From: Anoxybacteroides tepidamans
GTDB lineage: Bacteria; Bacillota; Bacilli; Bacillales; Anoxybacillaceae
NCBI RefSeq assembly: GCF_014201465.1
Contig: NZ_JACHEP010000001.1
Span: 493,254 to 557,253, forward strand
DNA: 64,000 nt
Direction of reading: 5' to 3'
Part shown: positions 8,057 to 17,216 of the stretch, piece after piece
Layout of the letters: each line of letters opens with the position of its first letter
Position numbering within the stretch: the first letter of the stretch is position 1
Translations under genes and position numbers: made by a program
Notes under the pieces: generated by a model
Told to the model about the DNA's origin: nothing
The model's database searches: none
The model's input: only the letters and a program-made list of their open reading frames with translations

Positions 8057-8653
8057 TTATTTTGACAAGTCGACTACTGGTATTTGCAATACTTGTCCTT
8101 TATGAAGCTGTGACGTTTTTAAATGGTTCCACTTTTTAATAATGTCCATTCCTTCTTTTGTTTCGTAATAATGCATCGCAATGCTATAGAGCGTTTCGTT
8201 TTCCTGAACGACGTGCGTGATTACTTGTTGATCGGATGCTCTCTCCGCTAACGCGCTTGAATCGGAAGGTGGCTTTTTGTTGTCTGTTGCTTTTGCATCA
8301 GAAAGAGGATCTTTTTTCAGTTCATTTTCTGATGGCAATGACGAAGACGGCGCGGTTTCATTTTCGATATCGATCGGCTCATAGCTGGCACTTTTTTTCA
8401 CGGTAACAATAGACGGCGTATCGTTCGCATAATAAATGCCTAAAATAGATATCGGCAACAAAATAAAAAAGAGCGCCAACAGCCGAATAAGCGGATATTT
8501 GATTTTCCATTTCGTTTTCTTTTTCGTTTGCTTTTCTTTGTGCACTTCACTGCGCGGCGGAAGCGACAGTACGTCGATCTCCGTTTCTTTTTTTTGTTTC
8601 CGGTCTTCGATTTGCTTCCGCAGCTGCTCTGCTCGGTCGTGAGCACGTTTCAA
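8057..8653 (-). CDS. ypbE: LysM-domain membrane protein YpbE
   Basis: 198 residues. A lysine-rich cytoplasmic N-terminus (1-50) leads into one transmembrane helix (about 56-74). An acidic, serine-rich linker outside follows, then a C-terminal LysM domain (about 145-195, HVVQENETLYSIAMHYY) that should bind peptidoglycan. TTG start at 8653 overlapping the ypbD stop (TTGA), with GGGGTG upstream. The topology suggests a wall-associated bitopic protein; its partner is unknown. Same order as in B. subtilis. Confidence 0.85.
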   Translation of the reverse strand: MKRAHDRAEQLRKQIEDRKQKKETEIDVLSLPPRSEVHKEKQTKKKTKWKIKYPLIRLLALFFILLPISILGIYYANDTPSIVTVKKSASYEPIDIENETAPSSSLPSENELKKDPLSDAKATDNKKPPSDSSALAERASDQQVITHVVQENETLYSIAMHYYETKEGMDIIKKWNHLKTSQLHKGQVLQIPVVDLSK

Positions 8654-9255
8654 TGTTGTTCACCCCAATCTTCATGACGCCTTCCTTGAAGATAAGTAAG
8701 GCGAATGTGAACCGCTAGCACAAAATCAATAAGAAAATGGGCGAAAATTGTTACCCAAAGGTTTTCCGTCACATCGTACAAATAACCAAGGAAAAAGCTT
8801 AACAGCACCACCGTCGTAAATAAAAACCATTTTGATAAATAGCGGACGTGCAAAGCGGCAAAAATGGCACTCGCCATAAGCAACCCGAAACTCGTTTGAA
8901 TGACGCCACGAAACAACAGCTCTTCGCTGAAGGCTATCAACATGCATAGCAAAAACAGATGCGGAATCGAACGAGTTCGGAATATTTTTTCGTTAATGCC
9001 GCCATCATCGTACCACTTTTTCGGCAAATAGCGCATCATGAGGAAATCAAGCGCTAACACCACAAGCGCCCCGCCGCCACCATATTGAACAATCATCGGA
9101 ACATCCACGCGAAAAAGCCGCTGAAACGATGATCCATCGAAAAGCCACCAGCTCATTAAGCCGGCAGCCGCCAATAATAAAAACTGCGTGATATATAAAT
9201 GCAACAACACTTCCCGATCGCTCATTGAACGAACTTGTTCGCTTTGCCGTTTCAT
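8650..9255 (-). CDS. ypbD: CPBP (CAAX-type) intramembrane protease family protein YpbD
   Basis: 201-residue polytopic membrane protein of the Abi/CPBP family. The three family motifs are visible: EELLFRG (motif 1), FAALHVRY (motif 2) and HFLIDF (motif 3), supplying the Glu and His residues of the putative metalloprotease centre. The start at 9255 (MKRQSEQV) has AGAGGA 6 nt upstream; two earlier in-frame ATGs are close behind recS but lack spacing. It sits between recS and ypbE in one polar unit. The substrate is unknown. Confidence 0.85.
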   Translation of the reverse strand: MKRQSEQVRSMSDREVLLHLYITQFLLLAAAGLMSWWLFDGSSFQRLFRVDVPMIVQYGGGGALVVLALDFLMMRYLPKKWYDDGGINEKIFRTRSIPHLFLLCMLIAFSEELLFRGVIQTSFGLLMASAIFAALHVRYLSKWFLFTTVVLLSFFLGYLYDVTENLWVTIFAHFLIDFVLAVHIRLTYLQGRRHEDWGEQH

Positions 9256-9271
9256 CGCCATTCCTCTCATT

Positions 9272-10744
9272 TCAAAAAAACATTCGTTTCAACTCTTCTT
9301 CCCATCCGCAAAACGTCCATGCTGTTTGATCGTGTCGTTTCAGTCCGTATTCATCCAGCGGAAATCCGCATATATCACAGCACTTCTCTGGCTTTTGCGC
9401 AAGATGCTGGTCAAAATACGAAACGATCTGTTCGCGGCGACATGACGAGCAAAACAGCCATGCGCGCATTTGCTGTAGCTTGTTTCGCTTCCACCGCCTT
9501 CTCTCTTCCGTCATCTGAAATATGTTCACTTTCATTTCTTCGGGTGCGCTCGCAGAAGCTCGCTCTTTTTCAAACATATACTGCAACATTCGCCATTGGA
9601 TATCACTGAATCCTAACATCGTGCGAAGCCGCTGCAGCGATAATTCAATGTGTGAAAACGTCATGTGCTCCACAAACAGCCGAATTTGTTCTTCTGACAG
9701 CAATTCTGCCTCTATAAGGGATTGTACCATGTCCTCATCGCCATGGGTATACAGTAAAATGGCGATGCTATTTTTACCATCACGCCCCGCTCGTCCAATT
9801 TCTTGCACATATGCTTCCATTTGCCCAGGAAGATGAAAATGAATGACGTAGCGGATGTTTTCTTTATTAACCCCCATGCCAAACGCGTTCGTGCAACAAA
9901 CGATTTGCAGCTGATCACATAAAAACTGCTGCTGAACGAGCATACGCTGCTCTGGATCCATTCCACCATGATAATATGCGACGTGTTCGATTCCTTCCGT
10001 CTGCAGCTTCCGAGCGATCGCTTCCGCCCATTGCCGGCTCGATACATAAATGATCCCTGGTCCTTGCAATGTTTTGACGTAATGAAACAGCCGCTCCAGT
10101 TTTTCGTCAACCGACGGCACACATTCAACTTTGATGGCAATATTCGGGCGGTCGACGGGATAAATATGCTTTCGGACGTTTGTAAGCTGCAGCGTTTCGA
10201 CCACATCGTTCACGACTTCCGGCGTTGCAGTCGCCGTTAACGCTAAACAAGGCGGATGGCCTAATTGCTTTCTAATCTCTCCTAGCCTTAAAAAGTCTGG
10301 CCGAAAATCATGACCCCATTGCGAAATGCAGTGCGCTTCGTCCACGACAAATAAAGAAATGCCCACTTTTTTTAGCGCATGCAACCAATTCGGCGACTGC
10401 AATATTTCCGGTGATGCATAAATGAAGCGAAAGCGCCGCAAATTAGCCAATGCCGCTTTTTTCAAGTCGTCCGGCAAAAAGCTATTTAAGGCAATGACCC
10501 GCTTTTCCCCACGCTTTCTCAGCTGTTGCACCTGATCTTCCATAAGCGAAACGAGCGGGGAAACAATGAGCACACTTCCGGACAATATATAACCAGGAAG
10601 CTGATAACAAAGCGACTTGCCTCCGCCTGTCGGGAGCATCGCCAATACATCACGCCCGCTGACGACATCTTCTATGATTTCTTTTTGTCCTAAACGGAAC
10701 GAGCGATAACCGAACGTTTTTTCAAGAAGTTGTTCAAGATGCAC
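9272..10744 (-). CDS. recS: RecQ-family ATP-dependent DNA helicase RecS
   Basis: 490 residues, the short RecQ form (B. subtilis YpbC/RecS is of similar size). Walker A PTGGGKS (38-44), the DEAH box at 135-138, QWGHDFRPDF of the RecQ aromatic loop, and the C-terminal motif QEIGRAGRDG are visible. Cysteines in the C-terminal region (CSSC, then CCDIC) should bind zinc. There is no HRDC domain. GTG start overlapping the ypbB stop by 11 bp. The role is DNA repair or recombination; pairing with ypbB is conserved. Confidence 0.93.
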   Translation of the reverse strand: MHLEQLLEKTFGYRSFRLGQKEIIEDVVSGRDVLAMLPTGGGKSLCYQLPGYILSGSVLIVSPLVSLMEDQVQQLRKRGEKRVIALNSFLPDDLKKAALANLRRFRFIYASPEILQSPNWLHALKKVGISLFVVDEAHCISQWGHDFRPDFLRLGEIRKQLGHPPCLALTATATPEVVNDVVETLQLTNVRKHIYPVDRPNIAIKVECVPSVDEKLERLFHYVKTLQGPGIIYVSSRQWAEAIARKLQTEGIEHVAYYHGGMDPEQRMLVQQQFLCDQLQIVCCTNAFGMGVNKENIRYVIHFHLPGQMEAYVQEIGRAGRDGKNSIAILLYTHGDEDMVQSLIEAELLSEEQIRLFVEHMTFSHIELSLQRLRTMLGFSDIQWRMLQYMFEKERASASAPEEMKVNIFQMTEERRRWKRNKLQQMRAWLFCSSCRREQIVSYFDQHLAQKPEKCCDICGFPLDEYGLKRHDQTAWTFCGWEEELKRMFF

Positions 10745-11795
10745 CGATCTCCCCTACCTTTGCCAACACGAGACGAATTTCAAAATAACTCACATGATCG
10801 CCGACAGCATCGCGAATTTTTTTTAATTGCCTTGTCTTAAGCCGCTTCGCTTCTTCTAAAACACGTTGCTTCGTTTTGGAATCCACAAACGGTTCAATCG
10901 AAAATTCATGCACATTTGCCGCAATTTCCACAATATGGTCTTCAATCGTACTTCGCTTTAACCCCCGAATGTGGGCAATTTCTTCAATCGTTTTTCCTTT
11001 ACATAACCATTCGTACGTTTTTTGCGCTGATAACGTTAAAGAAACCGGGGAAACAAGATCTTTCACAAAATCATGCAAAATGGGGAACGCCAACGGTTCA
11101 CGCTCCGCTCTTTTCATCATATAATGCAGTATATGTTGAAACGTTAATTGAATGTAAAGAGGGTCTTTTTGTAAAAATAGAGAAAGCTGTTCATTCGTCC
11201 AACCGATTCGTTCAAAGCTTGTGAAGCGCAGTGTCGCGATCGTCGCTTCCTCCTCCGGCAGCGAAGAAAAAAGGGCATGAAGCTCTTGATAAAGCGCCTG
11301 TGCCAATTCACTTATCGACCGTTTTTGCGAAAACAAATACCGCTTCACCCATGCTAAAGTCGCTTCATGCCGATGAATCGGTTCAAATGGACGCTTATGG
11401 ATAATGTTAGAAATGGTCTGCACGACTAAAGACAGCCGATACCAAAAAAGCGCATCCACCGAATGATATAAAAAGCCATTGAGATGGTTGAAAAAACGGG
11501 CCGAAGGAAGCCATTGTTCAAGTTGCTCAATACCTCTTTTTGTTAATGTGTACGACCGTTCGGCGACCGGAATGAGCCACTCTTTTGCGACAAGTTCATG
11601 CACCGTTTGCTCTAATTCATGCATCGATATGTCTTTGCCTACCCCGAATAAATGCTCAAGCTGAAACCATTTGCTGTCTTGCAACGTTTGTGCCGACTTT
11701 TTCCCGGATAACAAATGATATACCGCTGATAGCGAGCGCTCTCCGTTGAACCGATGCAAACAATATAGAAGCAAAAGTGGCAATACGTCATTCAT
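10734..11795 (-). CDS. ypbB: Helix-turn-helix domain protein YpbB
   Basis: 353 residues, family of B. subtilis YpbB. The C-terminal part (about 258-300, SAQKTYEWLCKGKTIEEIAH) looks like a RecQ-associated helix-turn-helix domain, and the rest is helical with no motif recognised. It overlaps recS by 11 bp, so the two are probably made together; the C-terminal domain resembles one found on longer RecQ proteins, so the pair may act as a split RecQ (inference). ATG at 11795 chosen because AGGCGG is 7 nt upstream; a GTG two codons earlier is possible. Confidence 0.8.
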   Translation of the reverse strand: MNDVLPLLLLYCLHRFNGERSLSAVYHLLSGKKSAQTLQDSKWFQLEHLFGVGKDISMHELEQTVHELVAKEWLIPVAERSYTLTKRGIEQLEQWLPSARFFNHLNGFLYHSVDALFWYRLSLVVQTISNIIHKRPFEPIHRHEATLAWVKRYLFSQKRSISELAQALYQELHALFSSLPEEEATIATLRFTSFERIGWTNEQLSLFLQKDPLYIQLTFQHILHYMMKRAEREPLAFPILHDFVKDLVSPVSLTLSAQKTYEWLCKGKTIEEIAHIRGLKRSTIEDHIVEIAANVHEFSIEPFVDSKTKQRVLEEAKRLKTRQLKKIRDAVGDHVSYFEIRLVLAKVGEIGAS

Positions 11796-11844
11796 GTACA
11801 CACCGCCTTTCTAGCGGATATATATCGATTTTACCAAAAGATGA

Positions 11845-12276
<432 letters not shown>

Positions 12277-12282
12277 AATTCT

Positions 12283-12311
12283 CCCCTCTTGTTTTCGCAA
12301 GAGGGGTTTTT
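12283..12311 (+). terminator. Terminator of fer
   Basis: CCCCTCTTG / CAAGAGGGG with a 6-nt loop followed by TTTTT. Confidence 0.9.
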
Positions 12312-12381
12312 ATGTTGCTAGCTTTTGTCACCCTATTTTATAATAAAGAAGTATACATATCAGTTAAGGAGGAAAATGACG

Positions 12382-12885
12382 GTGGCTTTTGAAAACAAAG
12401 TGGTAGAAGCGTTTATTGAAATTCCGACAGGCAGTCAGAACAAATACGAATATGACAAAGAGCGTGGCATTTTTAAACTCGATCGCGTCTTATTCTCGCC
12501 GATGTTTTATCCGGCGGAGTACGGCTATTTAGAAAATACGCTTGCGCTTGACGGCGATCCTCTTGACATTTTAGTCATTACGACAAATCCGACATTCCCA
12601 GGCTGCGTCATCGACACGCGCGTCATCGGTTATTTAAACATGATCGACAGCGGCGAAGAAGATGCAAAATTAATCGGTGTCCCGGTTGAAGATCCTCGTT
12701 TCGACGAAATTCGCAGCATTGAAGACCTTCCGCAGCATAAATTAAAAGAAATCGCTCATTTCTTTGAACGATATAAAGATCTACAAGGCAAAAAAACAGA
12801 AATTGGCACATGGGAAGGCCCAGAAGCAGCGGCAAAGCTCATCGACGAGTGCATCACCCGCTACAATGAAGCAAAAAATAAATAA
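12382..12885 (+). CDS. ppa: Family I inorganic pyrophosphatase
   Basis: Soluble hexameric-type pyrophosphatase (167 residues), hydrolysing pyrophosphate released by biosynthesis. The Mg-binding signature is seen as DGDPLDIL, and the substrate loop as EIPTGSQNKYEYDKE. From memory, the enzyme of thermophilic strain PS3 starts AFENK after Met removal, which favours the GTG at 12382 (9 nt after AAGGAGG). An ATG two codons earlier (12376) is only 3 nt from that site but cannot be excluded. Type I enzymes are not the rule in mesophilic Bacillus, where PpaC (family II) is used, so this fits a thermophilic relative. Confidence 0.93.
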   Translation: MAFENKVVEAFIEIPTGSQNKYEYDKERGIFKLDRVLFSPMFYPAEYGYLENTLALDGDPLDILVITTNPTFPGCVIDTRVIGYLNMIDSGEEDAKLIGVPVEDPRFDEIRSIEDLPQHKLKEIAHFFERYKDLQGKKTEIGTWEGPEAAAKLIDECITRYNEAKNK

Positions 12886-12893
12886 TACAAAAA

Positions 12894-12925
12894 ACCAAGT
12901 GGACATCTGTTCACTTGGTTTTTTT
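12894..12925 (+). terminator. Terminator of ppa
   Basis: ACCAAGTG / CACTTGGT stem around a 10-nt loop, followed by seven T. Confidence 0.85.
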
Positions 12926-12986
12926 GGTCAAATTCCGAACATTCTTGTTAAAAACGTTTACATTTGTATGACTTCTTCTGATTTCA

Positions 12987-13015
12987 TTGACAGACGCTAG
13001 TTCCTGTGATAAATT
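12987..13015 (+). promoter_or_regulatory. Probable serA promoter
   Basis: Consensus -35 TTGACA (12987-12992) with TAAATT at 17-bp spacing (13010-13015). The -10 lies inside the first copy of an AT-rich direct repeat (13008-13059). Confidence 0.5.
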
Positions 13016-13059
13016 ATCAGAAATTTAATTCCAATGATAAAAAATTATCAGAAATTTAA
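13008..13059 (+). repeat. Direct repeat with internal dyads upstream of serA
   Basis: Two copies of GATAA-N-TTATCAGAAATTTAA (13008-13028 and 13036-13059), the first with one and the second with four A in the centre. Each copy also contains the dyad GATAA/TTATC. They overlap the presumed -10 and the transcript start of serA, and look like an operator or a leader structure. Confidence 0.55.
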
Positions 13060-13089
13060 AATTGTTGTTGCAGAAAGGAGTGCATCATC

Positions 13090-14664
13090 TTGTTTCGCAT
13101 TTTAGTGTCAGACTCTATGAGTGAGGAAGGTTTGGCTCCTCTCCGAAAATCCGAACAAATCGAAATCGTGCAAAAAAAGGTCACGGAAGTTGAAGACCGT
13201 CTGCATGAATTTGACGCATTGCTCGTGCGCAGCGCAACAAAAGTAACCGAAGAACTGCTGCAAAAGATGCCGAATTTAAAAATTGTCGGCCGTGCCGGTG
13301 TCGGCGTCGATAACATTGATATTGATGCCGCGACGCGACATGGTGTCGTTGTCATTAATGCGCCAAACGGCAACACAATTTCCACTGCTGAACATACGTT
13401 TGCGATGATGGCCGCCCTTGTCCGCCGCATTCCGCAAGCGCACATTTCTGTGAAATCGCGCGAATGGAACCGCAACGCTTTTGTCGGCAACGAGTTATAC
13501 AGCAAACATTTAGGCATCATCGGTTTTGGCCGCATCGGTTCGGAAGTAGCGAAACGGGCGCGTGCATTCGGTATGCAAGTTCATGTATACGATCCGTTTT
13601 TAACAAAAGAACGGGCCGAAAAACTTGGCGTTTCCGTTTGCACTCTCGATGAAGTGCTCGCTCTTTCCGATATCATTACGGTACATACGCCTCTCACAAA
13701 AGAAACGAGAGGGTTACTTGGCGAAAAAAATCTCGCCAAAACGAAAAAAGGGGTTTATCTTCTCAACTGCGCTCGCGGGGGCATTATCGATGAACAGGCA
13801 CTTGTCAAATTTTTAGAAAACGGGCACGTAGCCGGCGCCGCTCTTGACGTATTCGAACAAGAACCGCCGGGCGATCATCCGCTTCTTTCCTTTGACAATG
13901 TCATTGTCACGCCGCATCTTGGTGCATCAACGGTCGAAGCGCAACTGAACGTTGCAGCGCAAGTCTCTGAAGAAGTGCTGCAATTTTTAGAAGGGAAGCC
14001 GGTGACGTCTTCGATTAACTTGCCAACATTGTCGAAAGACGTGTACGCAAAAATTCAATCATTCTATAACCTTGCCAAAAAAATGGGCATTGTCGCCTCG
14101 CAATATATGAATATTCCTGTTCAAGAAATTACGGTCACGTATGCGGGAACAGTGGCTGATTTAGAAACGACGTACATTACGCGAAGCTTGCTTGCGGGCT
14201 TTTTGAAACCGCGCGTCGCTTCAACGGTCAACGAGGTGAATGCGGCCATGGTAGCCAAAGAGCGCGGCATTACGTTCGGCGAAAAATTTTCCGATGAAAC
14301 GCACGGCTATGCGAACTGCATTTCTTTAACTGTGTATGGCGAAAACAAAGTGTTTACGATTAAAGGAACGCACATTCCAAACTACGGCGACCGCATCGTT
14401 CATTTTGACGGATTCTCGATCGATTTTGCGCCGGAAGGATACCTTCTTTACATTCAACATCAAGATAAACCGGGAATGATCGGAAAAGTCGGTAACGTAT
14501 TAGGCAGCCATGATGTCAACATCGCGACGATGCAAGTCGGCCGCCAGCAAGTTGGCGGAAAAGCAATCATGATGCTTACCCTTGACAAGCCGCTCGATGA
14601 TGAAATATTAGAAAAACTAACAGAAATTGAAGATATTGAGGCTGCGAAGAAGCTGGAAGTATAA
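13090..14664 (+). CDS. serA: D-3-phosphoglycerate dehydrogenase
   Basis: 524-residue long-form SerA, which oxidises 3-phosphoglycerate with NAD in the first step of serine synthesis. The substrate- and NAD-binding domains cover about 1-310 (GRAGVGVDNID, Rossmann motif GIIGFGRIGSEVA, NCARGGIIDE, catalytic His in TPHLGAS). An intervening ASB domain (about 320-445) and a C-terminal ACT domain (about 452-524, HQDKPGMIGKVG) follow. The ACT domain is the usual serine-sensing site. TTG start at 13090 after AAAGGAG. Monocistronic, with a long perfect terminator shared with hisJ. Confidence 0.95.
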   Translation: MFRILVSDSMSEEGLAPLRKSEQIEIVQKKVTEVEDRLHEFDALLVRSATKVTEELLQKMPNLKIVGRAGVGVDNIDIDAATRHGVVVINAPNGNTISTAEHTFAMMAALVRRIPQAHISVKSREWNRNAFVGNELYSKHLGIIGFGRIGSEVAKRARAFGMQVHVYDPFLTKERAEKLGVSVCTLDEVLALSDIITVHTPLTKETRGLLGEKNLAKTKKGVYLLNCARGGIIDEQALVKFLENGHVAGAALDVFEQEPPGDHPLLSFDNVIVTPHLGASTVEAQLNVAAQVSEEVLQFLEGKPVTSSINLPTLSKDVYAKIQSFYNLAKKMGIVASQYMNIPVQEITVTYAGTVADLETTYITRSLLAGFLKPRVASTVNEVNAAMVAKERGITFGEKFSDETHGYANCISLTVYGENKVFTIKGTHIPNYGDRIVHFDGFSIDFAPEGYLLYIQHQDKPGMIGKVGNVLGSHDVNIATMQVGRQQVGGKAIMMLTLDKPLDDEILEKLTEIEDIEAAKKLEV

Positions 14665-14669
14665 GAGAT

Positions 14670-14709
14670 AAATAGAAAAGGAATGGGGATACCCATTCCT
14701 TTTCTATTT
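14670..14709. terminator. Bidirectional terminator between serA and hisJ
   Basis: Perfect 18-bp inverted repeat (arms 14670-14687 and 14692-14709) with loop GATA and T/A tracts on either side. Confidence 0.9.
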
Positions 14710-14727
14710 GCGTTCGCCGCTTCTTTT

Positions 14728-15540
14728 TTACCCCAACGGTACTGCTTTTCGTTCACCTTTATGGAACGTCATGAGTTCGGTATAGCCGACTTTTTTCGCA
14801 AGCGCAATCGCTTTGTCAAAGTCGGCGCCGACATGTTCCGGCACGTGGGCGTCGGATGAAAACACGATCGGAATGCGTTTGTCATAGCACATTTGCAATA
14901 AACGCGGATCCGGATATAGTTCGCCAACTGGTTTACGCAAGCCGGCGGTACTGATTTCCACGCACGTTTTCGAATTGGCGAGCGCCGTTGTCGCCCGGTC
15001 GTATTGCTCAAGCAAAAACTCTTCATCTTCCGGAACGTATTTAAAAATTTTCACTAAATCTAAATGGCCAATAATATCAAACAAGTTCGACTCCGCCAAT
15101 GTGACAACCTGATCGAAATATTTGCGGTATGTATCATATAAATCGCGACGCTCCCATTCTTTTCTGTATTCCGCCAAATCAATGCCAAAATCATCGACCC
15201 AATGAATCGAACCGATGACGTAATCAAAATCATATGCGCGAATAAACTCGGCCATCTCCGCATGTTTCCCCGGCGTATAATCCATTTCAATCGACATTTT
15301 TACATCGATTCCTGCATTCCACGCTTCGTGAAATAAGCGGACATAATCGGCCATGTCATAATATCTTCGCTCTTCGATCCACGGATTCGAAAGAATGTTT
15401 TTCGTTTGATAAAAATGATACGCATGTTCCGAAATGCCGAAGTGCTGAATTCCTTTTCGCGCGGCTTCGTCCGTAAATTTCTTTAAATAATCAAGCGTCA
15501 ATGTTCCCCGCTCTAAATGGTTATGATAGTCTGTGAGCAT
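14728..15540 (-). CDS. hisJ: PHP-domain histidinol-phosphatase
   Basis: 270-residue PHP-fold phosphatase; family members dephosphorylate histidinol phosphate in histidine synthesis. The metal ligands are visible as DYHNHLERG (residues 4-12), the histidine in ISEHAYHF, the IEMDY block, GSIHWVDD, GHLDLVK, and the C-terminal SSDAHVPEH. ATG start with GGAGGAGACC just upstream. No his operon genes are nearby, so the gene stands alone here. The histidinol-phosphatase assignment is by family, and another small phosphate ester is possible. Confidence 0.85.
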   Translation of the reverse strand: MLTDYHNHLERGTLTLDYLKKFTDEAARKGIQHFGISEHAYHFYQTKNILSNPWIEERRYYDMADYVRLFHEAWNAGIDVKMSIEMDYTPGKHAEMAEFIRAYDFDYVIGSIHWVDDFGIDLAEYRKEWERRDLYDTYRKYFDQVVTLAESNLFDIIGHLDLVKIFKYVPEDEEFLLEQYDRATTALANSKTCVEISTAGLRKPVGELYPDPRLLQMCYDKRIPIVFSSDAHVPEHVGADFDKAIALAKKVGYTELMTFHKGERKAVPLG

Positions 15541-15573
15541 GGTGGTCTCCTCCCCACTACGTTTTTCTTCTCA

Positions 15574-15602
15574 ATTATATCCATTTACACGCGGAAGGAC
15601 AA
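15574..15602 (-). promoter_or_regulatory. Sigma-A promoter of hisJ
   Basis: Minus strand TTGTCC (15597-15602), exactly 17 bp, TATAAT (15574-15579), 33 bp before the hisJ start. Confidence 0.65.
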
Positions 15603-15626
15603 TCACTTTTACTCATTTTCAAAATG

Positions 15627-15713
15627 TTAACTAGCAAGCCCGATCATAAATAACAAGCGAATGCACACGACCATCCCCGCCACCGCAAGCAATCGTTTTA
15701 TCACATCTTCCAT
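15627..15713 (-). CDS. Putative 28-residue single-span membrane microprotein
   Basis: A 28-codon frame starting with ATG at 15713, with GGGAGG at 9 nt. The peptide begins MEDVIKRLLAVAG and continues as a hydrophobic helix with an Arg in the middle, ending GLAS. Charged residues are confined to the N-terminus plus the single Arg, so it should insert as one membrane helix. It lies alone between hisJ and the recombinase-like gene. Good ribosome-binding site and composition support it; no homologue is known to me. Confidence 0.45.
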   Translation of the reverse strand: MEDVIKRLLAVAGMVVCIRLLFMIGLAS

Positions 15714-15800
15714 CACTTCATTCCTCCCTTTCGTGATATCAACCATATATGTATTATGTGAAAAAGGGAACGATTAGAACTGGTTTTGTTCGACAGGGAT

Positions 15801-16094
15801 TTATAGTAATTCGCTAAAGTATTTAATCTGTATATTTTCTATTTTGGCCACCTCCAGCAATAGCTTTTCATCAAATTCATCTTCTAACGGTTTTTCAAGG
15901 ACAATGATATCCATTTTACTTGACGCTGAGTGAAGTAATTCATAAAACTCACTTCTCTCCGCATGTTGATCGATAAATACACCTTTTATTACATGATCCG
16001 TTTCTAATTGTCGGATAAAATCATTGATGAACGCAATTACTTCTTCTATTTTTTGATTTTCCTTCATTTGATAATAAATTGCGATTGTTGCCAC
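15801..16094 (-). CDS. Orphan protein resembling a serine-recombinase N-terminal fold without the catalytic serine
   Basis: 97 residues. The order of elements follows the resolvase/invertase catalytic domain: a first strand ATIAIYYQ, a long helix, strand GVFIDQ, then ERSEFYELLHSAS (compare the RPEFQRLL pattern of large serine recombinases), strand MDIIVLEKP, and strand IQIKYF. The Y-x-R-x-S motif after the first strand is replaced by YYQMK, so the nucleophile is missing and no DNA-binding part exists. The GTG at 16094 was chosen because GAGAGGG is about 9 nt upstream; the earlier TTG abuts that site. AT-rich and next to the restriction-modification genes. Function unknown. Confidence 0.6.
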   Translation of the reverse strand: MATIAIYYQMKENQKIEEVIAFINDFIRQLETDHVIKGVFIDQHAERSEFYELLHSASSKMDIIVLEKPLEDEFDEKLLLEVAKIENIQIKYFSELL

Positions 16095-16220
16095 TTGTAT
16101 CAACCCTCTCTTTCAGGGTATTGCCAAAATCGGCTTTAATATTTTAACACTTCGCCAACCACTCAACAACAAAATTTGATATAATGAACCTAGGACAAAT
16201 GTTCGCTGGAGGTGTTCCAT

Positions 16221-17216
16221 TTGTTGTACCGGTTTATTGATCTTTTTGCTGGTATCGGAGGTATGCGGCTTGCTTTCGAACCATATGGTATTTGTGTATT
16301 TTCATCTGAATGGGATATAAAAGCACAGGAAACGTATATAGCCAATTTTGGCGAAAAACCGCATGGAGATATCAGAAAGATTGACGCAAAAGATATTCCA
16401 GACCACGATATTTTGTTAGCTGGTTTCCCGTGTCAACCATTCTCTATTGCAGGTGTCAGCAAAAAAAAATCATTGGGGAGACCGCATGGCTTTCTCGATG
16501 AAACACAAGGAACATTGTTTTTTGATATTGCGCGTATCCTAAAGAAAAAACAACCGCAAGCGTTTTTGTTAGAGAATGTAAAAAATTTAAAAAGCCATGA
16601 TAAAGGTAGGACATATCGCATCATAAAAAATGTGTTAGAGTACGAACTAGGTTATACAGTGTATGATGCGATATTAAATGCAAAGGGACTTGTCCCGCAA
16701 AATCGTGAACGTATCTACATTGTCGGCTTTAAAAAACCTATTAAATTTGAATTTCCTAAAATCCCCGAAAAAGGACCTGCACTTCGTTCGATTTTAGAAG
16801 AAAATGTAGAAGATAAATATACTTTATCAGATAAATTATGGGAATATCTTCAATCATATAAAGAGAAACATGCCAAAAAAGGAAACGGATTTGGATATGG
16901 AATAGCTGATCTTAATTCTTATAGCAGAACGTTATCTGCTCGATACTATAAAGACGGAAGCGAAATTTTAATTCCTCAAAAAGGGAAAAATCCTAGGAGA
17001 TTGACTCCACGAGAATGCGCTCGTTTACAAGGATTCCCAGAAACATTCAAGATTGTAGTTAGCAATACAGCTGCATATAAACAGTTTGGAAATAGCGTTG
17101 CTGTTCCCGTCGTAAGATTAATTGCAGAAAAAATGATCCAAGCTATCGAAAAGGATGAAGTGATCGAAAACAATCTGAATGTGAAAGAGGGAAAGATCGA
17201 ATATGCAACAAAATAA
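16221..17216 (+). CDS. DNA (cytosine-5) methyltransferase of an EcoRII-like system
   Basis: 331 residues. The C5-methyltransferase motifs are in order: I ([15 protein letters not shown], 5-19), IV with the catalytic Cys71 (GFPCQPFS), VI (ENV, 118-120), VIII ([11 protein letters not shown], 160-170), IX ([15 protein letters not shown]) and X ([13 protein letters not shown]). The target-recognition region contains [15 protein letters not shown], a stretch shared with Dcm, M.EcoRII and M.SsoII, which methylate CCWGG or CCNGG, so that target class is likely (inference). TTG at 16221 chosen because GGAGG is 8 nt upstream; an in-frame GTG inside the ribosome site is unlikely. The last 14 bp overlap the endonuclease gene. 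Markedly AT-rich compared with the neighbours. Confidence 0.92.
   Translation: MLYRFIDLFAGIGGMRLAFEPYGICVFSSEWDIKAQETYIANFGEKPHGDIRKIDAKDIPDHDILLAGFPCQPFSIAGVSKKKSLGRPHGFLDETQGTLFFDIARILKKKQPQAFLLENVKNLKSHDKGRTYRIIKNVLEYELGYTVYDAILNAKGLVPQNRERIYIVGFKKPIKFEFPKIPEKGPALRSILEENVEDKYTLSDKLWEYLQSYKEKHAKKGNGFGYGIADLNSYSRTLSARYYKDGSEILIPQKGKNPRRLTPRECARLQGFPETFKIVVSNTAAYKQFGNSVAVPVVRLIAEKMIQAIEKDEVIENNLNVKEGKIEYATK

Noticed and set aside
13008..13059. CRISPR-like repeat pair
   Set aside because: Only two AT-rich units with a 7-bp interval and no cas genes; more likely an operator or leader.
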